Shown: positions 1 through 9,837, counted from the stretch's first letter. The stretch is 64,000 bases of DNA from Paralithodes platypus (GCA_032716605.1 CM064539.1:3380825-3444824), one strand, 5' to 3'. A program made the numbers and translations. The notes: generated by a model not told the origin, from the letters alone.

Positions 1-436
1 CACACACACAAACAAACATCCACACACACAAACATCCACACACACACACACACATCCACACACACACAAACATTCACACACACACACAAACACACACACA
101 CACAAACATCCACACACACAAACATCCACACACACACACACATCCACACAAACACAAACATCCACACACACACACAAACATCCACACACACACAAACATC
201 CACACACACACAAACATCCACACACACACAAACATCCACACACACACAAACATCCACACACACAAACATCCACACACACACAAACATCCACACACACACA
301 AACATCCACACACACACACAAACATCCACACACACACACACAAACATCCACACACACACAAACATCCACACACACACACAAACATCCACACACACACACA
401 AACATCCACACACACACACAAACATCCACACACACA
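1..436. repeat. CA-rich minisatellite
   Basis: Tandem units of about 14-18 bp made of a CACACACA tract followed by AAACATC, repeated without a break from the window edge. Cys/Val-rich reading frames on the minus strand come only from the repeat. Confidence 0.95.
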
Positions 437-509
437 AGAGTCGCTTCAGGGATAAACTGAATTAGGATGGGGGATAGAGGTGGGGTCAATGCGGAACTAA
501 AGTCTTGCA

Positions 510-581
510 GTGTGTGTCTCTGTGTAGGTGTGGGTGTGTGTGTGTAGGTGTGTCTGTGTATGTGTGTGAGTCTGTGTGTAC
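510..581. repeat. GT-rich simple repeat
   Basis: Imperfect TGTGTG tract with interruptions, directly before the 3' end of a LINE fragment on the minus strand. It may be the tail of that insertion or an independent microsatellite. Confidence 0.8.
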
Positions 582-1085
582 AAAGGAGTACAAAGGAAAT
601 CAAGCAACAACATATCTAGTGACCCTTCTAGGTTGCTTGTCCGCCAAAACACTGAGGGTCAAGTGTCCAAACAGTGGTTTAGAGTGGGTAAGGGAACATT
701 GGAAAGGGAATTACTGCCCTGGAACTAGTGTTCGTGGCAGGGTTAGGAAGTTAGTAGGGGACAGATGGGTTAGTAACTGAGGGGGGGGATAAAATAAAGT
801 TATTCATTTACAAACGCAGTCAGTCACGGGTTTGATGCGAGATATTTGTCTAGGCGGAGTTTAAATGAATCAACGGTGATGCAGTCTATAACGTTTCGGG
901 GAAGCCCATTCCACAAGTTGACAACTCGATTGAAGAAGAAATTCTTAGATTCGTGTGAGTTAAAAAAATTACCAATAATTTTGCAACCGTTTCCCCGCGT
1001 GTAATTAGATTGGTCGATAGTGAAGTACTTACTACAGTTCATATTGTCGATGCCTTTGATGATTTTGAACACTTGAATTAAGTCA
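582..1085 (-). mobile_element. LINE-Q 3' fragment, copy 1 (decayed reverse transcriptase C-terminus)
   Basis: The minus strand from about 1072 to 824 encodes the end of a non-LTR retrotransposon protein, including FFFNRVVNLWNGLPRNVIDC and FKLRLDKYLASNP, a C-terminal tail common in CR1/L2-like reverse transcriptases. The frame stops directly after LASNP at a TGA; copy 2 (15895-16262) has CGA there and reads on to VNE, so this copy carries a CpG-type nonsense change. About 240 bp of 3' UTR (582-823) follows and is strongly similar to copy 2. The 5' part is missing. Clade assignment is from family knowledge and uncertain. Confidence 0.8.
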
Positions 1086-1097
1086 AATTAATTTCTC

Positions 1098-1193
1098 GTG
1101 TGTGTGTGTGTCTGTGTGTGTGTGTATGTGTGTGTGTGGGTGTGGGTGTGTGTGTGTGGATGTGTGAGTCTGTGTGTGTGCGTGTGTGTGTGA
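1098..1193. repeat. (TG)n microsatellite
   Basis: Interrupted TG dinucleotide tract between the LINE-Q fragment and a TTAA element. Confidence 0.92.
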
Positions 1194-1335
1194 TTAAGGG
1201 AGCCCACCTCGCTTGTTTTCTCTTTCTCTCCCACTCTCTTTGGCTTGTATCGATTCGGCCCCATTCAGCCTACTGTTTTAAGACGTTTAGCCTCATCTAG
1301 GTGTCAAGATTTTGCTGGCGAGCGGTAGCGAGCCA

Positions 1336-1393
<58 letters not shown>

Positions 1394-1605
1394 TTGACAG
1401 CTAAATTTGTACATTTTTCGATAGAAAAATTTCTCCGGCGAAGCCGGATTTCTCAATACAATGCTGGCTCGTTATCGCTCGCCAGGAAGAAATCGACACC
1501 TTGATGGGTATAAACGTCTTAAAACAGTTGGCTGAATGGGGCCGAATGAATACAAGCCAGGGAAAGAGGGAGAGAGAGAAAAAAATACGAGGTGGGTTCC
1601 CTTAA
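1194..1605. mobile_element. TTAA family A fold-back element, copy A1
   Basis: Starts TTAAGGGAGCCCACCTCGC and ends with the imperfect complement GAGGTGGGTTCCCTTAA. The arms are long inverted repeats: the left arm contains GCGAGCGGTAGCGAGCCAGC (near 1318) and the right arm its inverse near 1463-1487. The centre holds the hairpins ATTTTTCGATAGAAAAAT and TCCGGCGAAGCCGGA. A (TA)n tract (about 1337-1387) has grown in the spacer. No coding capacity. TTAA ends suggest piggyBac-type mobilisation (inference). Confidence 0.85.
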
Positions 1606-1684
1606 GGTTAAAATAATAAATATCCTCCATACCAAGAAGAAGAGAGAAAGGAGCTTGTACAAATAAGAAACTATAAGTAGCCTT

Positions 1685-2021
1685 TTAAGGGGAGATTTCC
1701 ACTTGAGAGATTTTTTGTCTTGACTCCTTTCTCCCTCATGTTTAGCCTCATTGTTTTTCTCATTTTAAGACGTTTGCCCCATTATTTTGAAGATTTTAAG
1801 AACTTTCAACCCATTTCTGTCAATTTTAAGACCTTTCGTGCCATTTAGGTGTCGATTTTATCCTGGCGAGCGATAGCGAGCCTGTAATTTAAGAGGCACC
1901 GGCCTTCGGCCGGGACATTTTTCTACCGAAAAATGTACACATTTATTTTGAAAAGGACTCAAGGGGGTGTAATTTTAAGCTTGATGGAGGTCTAGGGAAC
2001 AAACTAAATACCTCCCCTTAA
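1685..2021 (-). mobile_element. TTAA family B element, copy B1
   Basis: Reverse-oriented and bounded by TTAA at 1685-1688 and 2018-2021. Read on the minus strand it has the family order: GGGGAGGTATTTAGTTTGTT, the hairpins ATTTTTCGGTAGAAAAAT and CCGGCCGAAGGCCGG, GCTCGCTATCGCTCGCCAGG, then about three degenerate 31-bp units beginning GTCTTAAAAT and ending ATGGGGC, and the terminal CTCCCCTTAA. Non-coding. Confidence 0.85.
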
Positions 2022-2442
2022 TGGGTAGACGTCCTTCCTAAGTTGAGTAATATAGTCAAATAGTTGTGAGTATATATTGAAGAGAACGTCACTGGTACAG
2101 TCGCGCTAATAAGTGATGTCTCGGCAGCAATTATGTGTTGATCAATAATTGGTATCAGCAATATCTAAGCTTCATTTCTTCATATCGAGTGAAATATACA
2201 AACTTATTCTCACACTTAACCACCCTATTAAACATCTGACAGACATTAATACAACACAGAGCGAGCCAAACGTAATGACAGCTGGGACATGACTTATTAG
2301 CGCGACCGACCGTACTGTACTACTGTACGGGTTAAGAATAGAAGAAAGGCTGGGGGGGGGGGGAAGAGATGCCTGAAGTTGAGGAGAGGAGAGAGATAAA
2401 AAGGTTAATGAAGAAAGAAGAAAACAAATTAGGATACATTAA
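2022..2442. other. No recognisable feature
   Basis: AT-rich spacer with a short poly-G run near 2351-2361 and purine-rich stretches. I see no coding or repeat signal supported by a second copy. Confidence 0.5.
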
Positions 2443-2778
2443 TTAAGGGCAGGTATTTAGTTTGTTCCCTACGTTTTCATCAAGCTTAAAATTACACCCC
2501 GTAGACCCCCTTTCAAGATAAATTTGTAAATTTTTCGGTAGAAAAATTTCCCGGCCGGAGGCCGGTTGCTCTTAAATTACAGGCTCGCTATCGCTCGCCA
2601 GGAAAAAATCGACACCTTAATGGCACGAAAGGTCTTAAAATTGACAGAAATGGGGCAAAATGTCTTAAAATGTCAAAACTACTAGGGCGAACGTCTTAAA
2701 ATCTCAAAAGCAATGGGGCTAAACATGAGGGAGAAAGAGGTTCAGAAAAAAATCCTCCAGGTGGAAATCTCCCCTTAA
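2443..2778 (+). mobile_element. TTAA family B element, copy B2
   Basis: TTAA at 2443-2446 and 2775-2778. The left end is slightly altered (TTAAGGGCAGGTATTTAG). The second hairpin reads CCGGCCGGAGGCCGG: stem kept, loop changed. The right TTAA is also the left TTAA of element C2. Confidence 0.85.
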
Positions 2779-2985
2779 CCCTTTCAAGATCCAATACGCA
2801 TTTCTTTGCTGTGTTCTGGTATATATATATATTAGACGATTGTATTCAGATGAGGAAGGGTATATGAAAGTTAGAGGGTTGATTGAGATAGTCTTCACCT
2901 TTATATTACCCACAGATCCTTCCTAAACTGCGCAACATCATCTAATGATAGCCAACATAATCTGCTAAAACGCGTCAGAGCTTAA
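2775..2985. mobile_element. TTAA family C element (type II), copy C2
   Basis: Palindromic element starting TTAACCCTTTCAAGATCC and ending near CGCGTCAGAGCTTAA. Inner arms pair TTAGACGATTGTATTCAG with a diverged CATCATCTAA. It shares TTAA with B2 on the left and D1 on the right, so three elements are joined without spacer. Confidence 0.82.
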
Positions 2986-3947
2986 CCCTTTCACTCATTT
3001 ATGACGCAGAGGTTGCCAGATTAGCAATAAGAAATAGAGTTCTCTCACTCTTATAAATACCTCTCCAAAATTAGTTTTCTGCCCACAGCTAACTCAAAGA
3101 CAACTGCAGAGGTTGAAGTAACTAAACTAAAGGTTTCTAAATACCCCTGATGGTAACAAAGGCTTTAAAGTATCCCTAATAGGCTCAACACAGCTAACTC
3201 AAAGACAACTGCAGAGGTTGAAGTAACTAAACTAAAGGTTTCTAAATACCCCTGATGGTAACAAAGGCTTTAAAGTATCCCAATAGGCTCAACACAGCTA
3301 ACTCAAAGACAACTGCAGAGGTTGAAGTAACTAAACTAAAGGTTTCTAAATACCCCTGATGGTAACAAAGGCTTTAAAGTATCCCCAATAGGCTCAACAC
3401 AGCTAACTCAAAGACAACTGCAGAGGTTGAAGAACTAAACTAAAGGTTTCTAAATACCCCTGATGGTAATAAAGGCTTTAAAGTATCCCCAATAGGCTCA
3501 ACACAGCTAACTCAAAGACAACTGCAGAGGTTGAAGTAACTAAACTAAAGGTTTCTAAATACCCTGATGGTAACAAAGGCTTTAAAGTATCCCTAATAGG
3601 CTCAACACAGCTAACTCAAAGACAACTGCAGAGGTTGAAGTAACTAAACTAAAGGTTTCTAAATACCCCTGATGGTAACAAAGGCTTTAAAGTATCCCAA
3701 TAGGCTCAACACAGCTAACTCAAAGACAACTGCAGAGGTTGAAGTAACTAAACTAAAGGTTTCTAAATACCCCTGATGGTAACAAAGGCTTTAAAGTATC
3801 CCTAATAGGCTCAACACAGCTAACTCAAAGACAACTGCAGTGGTTGAAGTAACTAAACTAAAGGTTTCTAAATACCCCTGATGGTAACAAACGCTTTAAA
3901 GTATCCCCAATAGGCTCAAAATCGCGTCATATGTCGGAGAGGGTTAA
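2982..3947 (+). mobile_element. TTAA family D satellite-bearing element, copy D1
   Basis: Begins TTAACCCTTTCACTCA and ends GTCGGAGAGGGTTAA. Unique left (about 2986-3084) and right (about 3917-3947) ends flank a tandem array of roughly eight 105-bp units. D2 and D3 have the same ends but about four and three units, so unit number varies inside a constant frame. Non-coding. Confidence 0.85.
3085..3916 (+). repeat. 105-bp satellite inside D1, about 8 units
   Basis: Each unit starts ACAGCTAACTCAAAGACAAC, continues through AGGTTTCTAAATACCCCTG and ends CCCAATAGGCTCA. Units differ by single-base changes and a one-base length change in the C run, which suggests recent amplification or homogenisation. 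Confidence 0.95.
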
Positions 3948-4015
3948 AGAAGAAAAAACAGTGTAAACTTATAATGAAAGAGATGAGCAAGAGAAGAACC
4001 AATGATTTACACATA

Positions 4016-4146
4016 TTTACATAGATACACTGACCACACAGACCTTACGATCCCAGCGAGGTGGTCAGGACTTAATTAATTCTAGTAGAGATGGCTAACC
4101 CCCGAGAGTAAGGTACAGTGGAAGGAAAGGATAGCAAAGAAGAAGG
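4016..4146. repeat. Dispersed repeat R, copy 1
   Basis: Shares a patchy match of about 110-130 bp with 6280-6391: both contain ACATAGATACAC, then a CCACACAGA-like block, GGACTTAAT and GGATAGCAAA. Nature unknown; it could be part of a SINE or LTR fragment. Confidence 0.6.
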
Positions 4147-4379
4147 AACCAATGAGGGAGAAATAGAGGCAGAGAAAGAAAAAGAGAGGCTTGAAGTTTA
4201 GGAGAGTAGAGGGGTGGGAAAGGGGGGGGGGGGGGCGGAGGAGGGCGTCTGGAGGGAGAATTGTATATTTTGACACTTTTGTTTTTGTTATATAAGTAAG
4301 CAAAAATATAATTAAATAAATACATAAATAAATAAATCGTTCAAAATCTTGTTACTGTAATATTAAGATATTGATTTTC
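4147..4379. other. Purine-rich spacer with poly-G and AAAT tract
   Basis: GA-rich sequence, a poly-G run near 4221-4235 and short AAAT repeats near 4310-4336. Proline-rich frames on the minus strand are explained by the G run. Confidence 0.5.
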
Positions 4380-4747
4380 TTAAGGGGGGTGACCTGCTTT
4401 TTTTTCCTCGCTCTCCCTCTCTCTCTCTGGGTTGTATCCATTCGGCCCCATTCAACCTACTGTTTTAAGAAGTTTAGCCCCATCCAGGTGTCGATTTTTT
4501 CCTGGCGAGCGTGAGCGAGCCAGCATATTATGTTAAATGTTTTGTTGACGGAACATTTGTACATTTTTCGATAGAAAAATTTCTCCGGCGAAGCCGGATT
4601 TCTTCATAGAATGCTGGCTCGCTATCGCTCGCCAGGAAGAAATCGACACCTGGATGGGGATAAACGTCTTAAAACAGTAGGCTGAATGGGGCCGAATGGG
4701 TACAAGCCAGAGAAAGAGAGAAAAGGAGAGAAAAAAAGCAGTCTTAA
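4380..4747. mobile_element. TTAA family A element, copy A2 (variant ends)
   Basis: Left end is TTAAGGGGGGTGACCTGC rather than the GGGAGCCCACC of A1. The fold-back core (GAGCGTGAGCGAGCCAGC, both hairpins, GCTCGCTATCGCTCGCCAGG) is intact. The right end is shortened: AAAAAAAGCAGTCTTAA lacks most of the expected complement. Confidence 0.8.
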
Positions 4748-5195
4748 CAGTCTTCGCATGTTTCTAATAACCCGTGGCTGGTACGCTTTGTTTCAGATCA
4801 CAAGAATGTCGAGTTAATATTCCCTTTATAGTTTTCACAATCGCTTTTCTATAATTTCAGGCTAACTGTTGATTTCCACTATACTTCGCACCCTGTTCCT
4901 TCCACCTTGCCGTTTTTCACCTACGATGTTCATGGGATAATGATAAATATACAACAAATGTCAACACAGTTCAACAGGAGTAAGGAGAACCTTCATTTAG
5001 TAAAGCCAAGTCAATTAATCATTTCAGACTTATTTTTGTGTCAATTTCCATTACGCTGGACTTGATTGTGTTATTGCTAATATAGAAATGTGTCAAACAT
5101 ATTTATTCAGAAGTTAGTGTTTTCTTAAGTTAGTGTTTTCTTAAGTTAGTGTTTTCTTAAGTTAGTGTTTTCTTTTAGAATGGTGAATGGGCTAC
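4748..5195. other. AT-rich spacer with a 16-bp tandem repeat
   Basis: No coding signal. Positions 5112-5175 hold four tandem copies of AGTTAGTGTTTTCTTA. Confidence 0.7.
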
Positions 5196-5395
5196 TTAAC
5201 CCCTTGTACCGGCGTTTAGCAGTTGATTTCAGCTACTTTTAGACGATTTTATGAGGCTTAGGAAAGATATGTGGTAGGTAAAAGGATTCATTTAGATAGT
5301 CTGTAATCAATTGTGACTTCCTAAGCTCAATAAAATCGTCTAATAGTTGCCAGAATAAATGAACAGAAACGCGTATTGGAGCTTGAAAGGGTTAA
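5196..5395. mobile_element. TTAA family C element, copy C1
   Basis: Starts TTAACCCCTTGTACCGGCG (type I-like) and ends GAGCTTGAAAGGGTTAA (type II-like). The inner arms TTTAGACGATTTTATGAGGC and CAATAAAATCGTCTAATAG are complementary. It therefore mixes the ends of the two C subtypes. Confidence 0.82.
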
Positions 5396-5635
5396 CCCTT
5401 TTAGTACACCATGACAGTCTTTCATTTGTTTGTGGATTATATAAAACTATTTGTTATCATGTTTAAAAGGGGCATATAGGAGTATAAAGATTACCTATAA
5501 GGGGTCTTACTGATATGATTGTTAAAGGACCATCTTAAGCTGTACATTATCGCATAGTGTTATCAATGAGCAATACAAACAGAAGGCATGTTATAGAAGA
5601 AAATCAGGTCAGGTCAGGTGAAGGTATTGAGGGCT

Positions 5636-5966
5636 ATGCCTTTACAACGGCACCTCGTATCTACATTCTACTTTTTCCTATTTTTCTGAAGAGTGTAGAG
5701 AGGGGAGAAGGGGTGTTGGAGAGAGAGGAAGCTGTTGGAGTGGCTTTGTTATGTGTGTTATTAGTCTGTATACGTCGTCGAGGTGTAGTGTAGAGAGGGA
5801 AGAAGGGGTGTTGGAGAGAGAGGAAGCTGTTGGAGTGGCTTTGTTATGTGTTATTAGTCTGTATACGTCGTCGAGGTGAAGTGTTGAGAGGGGAGAAGGG
5901 GTGTTGGAGAGAGAGGAAGCTGTTGGAGTGGCTGTGTTATGTGTGTTATTAGTCTGTATACGTCGT
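5636..5966 (+). repeat. Repeat K, copy 1: about 92-95-bp tandem, 3 units
   Basis: A leader with ACAACGGCACCTCGTATCTA is followed by three units containing GGGAGAAGGGGTGTTGGAG and GAAGCTGTTGGAGTGGCT, each ending TCTGTATACGTCGT. The same leader and core occur at 36356, but there the tandem period is about 62 bp. Confidence 0.85.
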
Positions 5967-6174
5967 TTCATCAGAGAGCCGGGTAAACAAAATGGCAGCT
6001 ACCGTGAAGGGGAGGGGGGGGGGGGGTCATAATTCACCCAATAGAGGGCCCCGGAGGAAAGGAGGCAGTCTGGAGTTGTCCAATTTTCCGTCATGAAGGA
6101 AGTGTCGAGGTGGCAGCCCAGGACACTTCTTCTTCTGGAGGGGGTGGGGGGGTACAAGGGCAAGAAGCAAAAGG

Positions 6175-6248
6175 GGGAGAGAGAGAGAGCAAGAGAGAGA
6201 GAGAGAGTGAGAGTGAGAGAGAGAGAGATAGATAGATAGATATATAGG

Positions 6249-6275
<27 letters not shown>
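6175..6275. repeat. (GA)n/(GATA)n microsatellite
   Basis: GAGA tract with GATA interruptions. Poly-G and G-rich DNA near 6011-6025 precedes it. Confidence 0.9.
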
Positions 6276-6279
<4 letters not shown>

Positions 6280-6391
6280 TTACATAGATACACAGACTAC
6301 ACAGATCTTGCGGTCCCTACTAGGTAGTCCGGACTTAATGCTAAAATAGAATTTGCTACAAAGTGGAAGGCAAGGATAGCAAATCAGAAGG
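6280..6391. repeat. Dispersed repeat R, copy 2
   Basis: Homologous to 4016-4146: ACATAGATACAC, CCGGACTTAAT and GGATAGCAAATCAGAAGG in the same order. Confidence 0.6.
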
Positions 6392-6514
6392 CTCTCTCCC
6401 CTCCCACCTCTCTCGGCATGAAATTAAGTTAGGGAATGAAGTTCCCAGCAGAATGAGAAAAACTTCTGCTGGGAAATGTATAGTAAAGAACGAAGTTGAG
6501 AAATATTATAAACT

Positions 6515-6519
<5 letters not shown>

Positions 6520-6560
<41 letters not shown>
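6520..6560. repeat. (GA)n microsatellite
   Basis: Uninterrupted GA tract followed by TAGA/GATA units up to about 6600. Confidence 0.93.
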
Positions 6561-6562
<2 letters not shown>

Positions 6563-6901
6563 GTAGATAGGTATATACATAGAGAGAGAAAGAGAGAGAG
6601 TTACAAGGAATAGTTAAATGTGAATACGTTTCCACAAATACTAGTGCTATACCTTTTCGATTCTAATTTTCCGCCTTGATTAAGAGAGAGAGAGAGAGTT
6701 AGAGTTAGTAGGATAGGTTTCAATATCAAAGTTTGGACAAATATAATATAATACCTTCATATAATATAATATAATACCTTCATATATGTATATAATTATA
6801 TATAATTATATATATTTTTTTCTCCAGCTGATGGTAATTTGCTATGTTCCCAGCTTATCCCTCTTCTATTGTTAACATTTCATTGTGAAACATATTGTTA
6901 C
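6561..6901. other. AT-rich spacer
   Basis: Short duplications of TATAATATAATACCTTCATA near 6744-6785 and TATAATTATATA tracts. No coding or element signal seen. Confidence 0.5.
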
Positions 6902-7227
6902 TTAAGGGGAGGTATTTAGTTTGTTCCCTAGACCTCCATCAAGCTTAAAATTACACCCCATTGAGTCCCTTTCAAGATAAATTTGTACATTTTTCGGTAG
7001 AAAAATGTCCCGGCCGAAGGCCGGTTCCTCTTAAATTACAGGCTCGCTATCGCTCGCCAGGATAAAATCGACACCTGAATTGCACGAAAAGTCTTAATAT
7101 GGGGTGAAAGTTCTTAAAATCGCTAAACTAATGGGGCAAACGTTTTATAATATCAAAAGCAATGGGGCTAAACATGAGGGAGAAAGGGGTCACGAAAAAA
7201 ATCCCTCAAGTGGAGATCTCCCCTTAA
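6902..7227 (+). mobile_element. TTAA family B element, copy B3
   Basis: Full-length with TTAA ends. Contains both hairpins (CCGGCCGAAGGCCGG intact) and GCTCGCTATCGCTCGCCAGG. A deletion removed part of the first GTCTTAAAAT subunit; the same shortened form is seen in B6, so B3 and B6 form a subgroup. Confidence 0.85.
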
Positions 7228-7380
7228 AATAAGCCTTCATATGATGCAGAAACATAAAAGTTTTACATTTGTCCATTAAGTATTGGGGGGGGGGAGGGGG
7301 CTTCCAGAACTTGACACGAATTGAGGATGGAAGGTGAAGGAAACCCGGTAAAAACTCTACTTTTTACACTTTTTTGTTCA

Positions 7381-7628
7381 GTAGAAGAAAGACTTGCAAA
7401 ATCCTTTCAATCATGGGTATGAGAGTTGGACAGAATAGGGGTGGGACTGTGTTGAAAGGCGGGTGCCCCCCACTCTCCATAAGGGAGGAGGTATACACTG
7501 AGAAAGCTCTGAAGAATACTGATTAATGCACTAGCGATAGAAGAGTGAGAGAGATGCAACATTGCGGTGTTTAGAGAGATAGCGTAGGGAACTATTAAGA
7601 GGAGGCGAGTTGATGAGACGAAAGGCTT
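7381..7628 (-). mobile_element. LINE-S 3'-region fragment
   Basis: The reverse complement matches 49465-49600 of the longest LINE-S copy: GTTGCATCTCTCTCACTCTT, then a track with CACCCGCCTTTCAACACAGT. Frames are broken. It abuts the TTAA of C3 at 7629, which may mark where C3 inserted into or beside the LINE. Confidence 0.75.
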
Positions 7629-7844
7629 TTAACCCCTTGAAGCTCTGACGCATTTTAGCAGTACATGTTGGCTATCATTAGACGATATTATGCAACTTAG
7701 TAAGGATCTGTGTGTATTAAAAGGGTAAAGACTCTCTCAATCAACCCTCTGACTTCCATATACCCTTCCTAATCTGAATAAAATCGTCTAATAATTACCA
7801 GAAAACAAAACAGAAATGAGTATTGGAGCTTGAAAGGCTTTTAA
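7629..7844. mobile_element. TTAA family C element (type II), copy C3
   Basis: TTAACCCCTTGAAGCTCTGACGC at the left and TATTGGAGCTTGAAAGGC before TTAA at the right. Inner arms TTAGACGATATTATGCAAC and AATAAAATCGTCTAATAAT are inverted repeats. Confidence 0.82.
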
Positions 7845-7965
7845 CTATACCCTTATGTCCCCTCACCCGCCTCGGAACCTCCCTTCAAGGCAATCAAGCG
7901 TTCCTACTCTTCATTTGAGGAAAAAATTACATCTTTGAATTAATTTATCATTTTGTTAAACTGTT

Positions 7966-7987
7966 AGTCTATCTATCTATCTATCTA
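7966..7987. repeat. (TCTA)n tail of LINE-T copy 1
   Basis: Tetranucleotide tract that is the 3' tail of the adjacent minus-strand LINE: (TAGA)n when read in the LINE direction. Confidence 0.85.
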
Positions 7988-8360
7988 TTGCCTGACGCCG
8001 TGATCCCCGAAGGGGTGGCCACGAACGAACCGCCCCCATGCACCTCTGTCCCCAGTCAGTCGACGCCCCTCCCCCCAACCAGCACCGCCCTCGTTCATAT
8101 ACTTCCTCACTCCATCCTTCCACCTCTCCTTCGGTCTACCTCTCCCTCTCTGTCCCTCCACCTTGCTCTCGTACACCCTCTTAGTCATTCTCTCGCTTTC
8201 CATACGTTCCATATGGCCGAACCATCTCAAGTTGTTCCTTTTCACACTTTCCAGCACATCTACCTCCACACCACACCTTCTTACTTCTTCATTAGTCTGT
8301 CTATCCCTCCATCTAACTCCGCACGCACTTCTTAAGTAATTAATTTCCACTGCTCTGTTA
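7985..8360 (-). mobile_element. LINE-T 3' fragment, copy 1 (reverse transcriptase C-terminus)
   Basis: The minus strand reads in one open frame from about 8356 to a TAG at the tail: YLRSACGVRWRDRQTNEEVR, then LRWFGHMERMESERMTKRVY, GQRGRGRPKERWKDGVRKYM and a final PFGDHGVRQ. The LRWFGHxxRM...TKRVY...RGRPxxRWxD pattern is the typical tail of non-LTR retrotransposon reverse transcriptases, beyond the catalytic domain. The element is 5'-truncated near 8356. The stop codon is the first TAG of the ATAG-type tail, so the 3' UTR is essentially absent, as known for RTE-type elements. RTE placement is inference. Confidence 0.85.
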
Positions 8361-8458
8361 GTAAATTTATATATACCATAGGCACTTAAATTTGTCAGAG
8401 GAAACATAAATAGATGGTGTAAATAAGAGGGTACTACCGCCCATAAGTAATTAATCAC

Positions 8459-8672
8459 TTAACCCTCTCAAGCTCCAATACGCGTTTCTGTTTTGTTTTC
8501 TGGCTACTATTAGACGATTTTATTCAGATTAGTAACGGTATACGGAAGTCAGAGGGTTGATTGAGATAGTATTTATCCTTTTAATACCCACAGATACTTC
8601 CTAAGCTGATTAAAATCGTCTAATGATAACCAAAATAAACTGCTAAAACGCGTCAGAGCTTCAAGGGGTTAA
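8459..8672. mobile_element. TTAA family C element (type II), copy C4
   Basis: TTAACCCTCTCAAGCTCC at the left; GTCAGAGCTTCAAGGGGTTAA-like right end. A well-preserved type II copy with inner arms TTAGACGATTTTATTCAG and TTAAAATCGTCTAATG. Its right TTAA is the left TTAA of A3. Confidence 0.85.
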
Positions 8673-8936
8673 GGTGGCGATATCTTCCTGGCGAGCGATA
8701 GCGAGCCAGCATTGTATAGAGAAATCGCCGGAGACATTTTGCTATCGAAAAATGTACAAATTTAGCTTGCTGTCAAAACAAAAAATATATATGCTGGCTG
8801 ATTACCGCTCGCCAGGAATATATTGATACCTGGATGGGGGTAAACGTCTTAAAACAGTATGCTGAATGGGGCCGAATGAATACAAGTCAATGAGAGAGGG
8901 AGAAAAAGAGAAAAAAAGCAAGGTGGGCTCCCTTAA
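8669..8936. mobile_element. TTAA family A element, copy A3 (left arm deleted)
   Basis: The right arm is complete to GGTGGGCTCCCTTAA, but the left arm starts almost directly with CCTGGCGAGCGATAGCGAGC. Part of the central hairpin region is also deleted. It joins C4 through a single TTAA. Confidence 0.8.
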
Positions 8937-8990
8937 TCCCCTCTCCTCCCCTCCCCTTCCACCACCCCCACACTCCCCTCTACCCCATAT

Positions 8991-8997
<7 letters not shown>

Positions 8998-9048
<51 letters not shown>
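8998..9048. repeat. (TC)n microsatellite
   Basis: Continuous TC tract; Ser-Leu frames on either side are artefacts of it. Confidence 0.95.
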
Positions 9049-9050
<2 letters not shown>

Positions 9051-9118
9051 GGCTGCTTCTTCCTTATTGCCTTCTTCTTCTTGCTTCCTTCTAGTATTTG
9101 CTTTTCTTCTTTTACCCC

Positions 9119-9119
<1 letters not shown>

Positions 9120-9195
<76 letters not shown>

Positions 9196-9200
9196 GTATA
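9120..9200. repeat. (TA)n microsatellite
   Basis: Long TA tract ending in ATATATGTATATACTGTATAT. The TACTGTATAT motif also edges several other AT tracts in this window. Confidence 0.95.
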
Positions 9201-9836
9201 TACTGTATATCCTATCCGAAATTCTGTCAGTGTTTCCATACTACGTGGTATTTTCCCAACTGTTTCCATGCCAGCATTAGCTGGAGGGAGTGGTGGGTGG
9301 GGAGGAGCCTTCTTCTTTGCTATCTTTTTCTCTACCTCGTACTCAATAGATTAGTAGTTTTAGATATCCAAACTGCCCCGTATTTATGTATTTTTATGTT
9401 TGTCCCGAGTTCCTTCTTCCCAACCGGACTAAACAAAATTCGTTCCCAGTTCTTCCTTTGTTCTATATTAACACGTTGCTCTACTTTCCAGTGTATTCAT
9501 TCCTTTTCTTTGTTTCACTCCTCGTATATTTGATCATTTCTCATCATATGTTCTGCCATCAGTAAACAACCCCGGCTAGCTTTGAACTTTCACACCTTCT
9601 GTATTTCAGAGATTTTCGACAATTTCGTGATGTTCACGAACTCATATCTTCACATTGAAATGGCCTAACTTATCTATCTATCTATTTATCTAACCCTCTG
9701 TAGTGTTAACAAAACGTGTTATTTTCTTTTCTCCTTGTTCTTGTTTCCGTACCACCTACTCCAGGGAAGCACCTAGAAGTTACCGTATTTTTCTCTGGCT
9801 CCTTCTCTCTTTCTTCCCACTTTTCTTCTTGTTTAT

Positions 9837-9837
<1 letters not shown>
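9201..9837. other. No recognisable feature
   Basis: Pyrimidine-rich, AT-rich sequence with a short TCTA tract near 9670-9690. No supported gene or element. Confidence 0.45.

Noticed and set aside
74..433. Cys/Val-rich 119-residue frame
   Set aside because: Direct translation of the CA-rich minisatellite.
2982..3947. CRISPR-like regular repeats
   Set aside because: Units are about 105 bp and directly adjacent with no unique spacers, in a eukaryotic context.
5392..5540. A further TTAACCC element following C1
   Set aside because: Starts TTAACCCTTTTAGTACACCA like a C end, but I could not find a matching right end or the C core.
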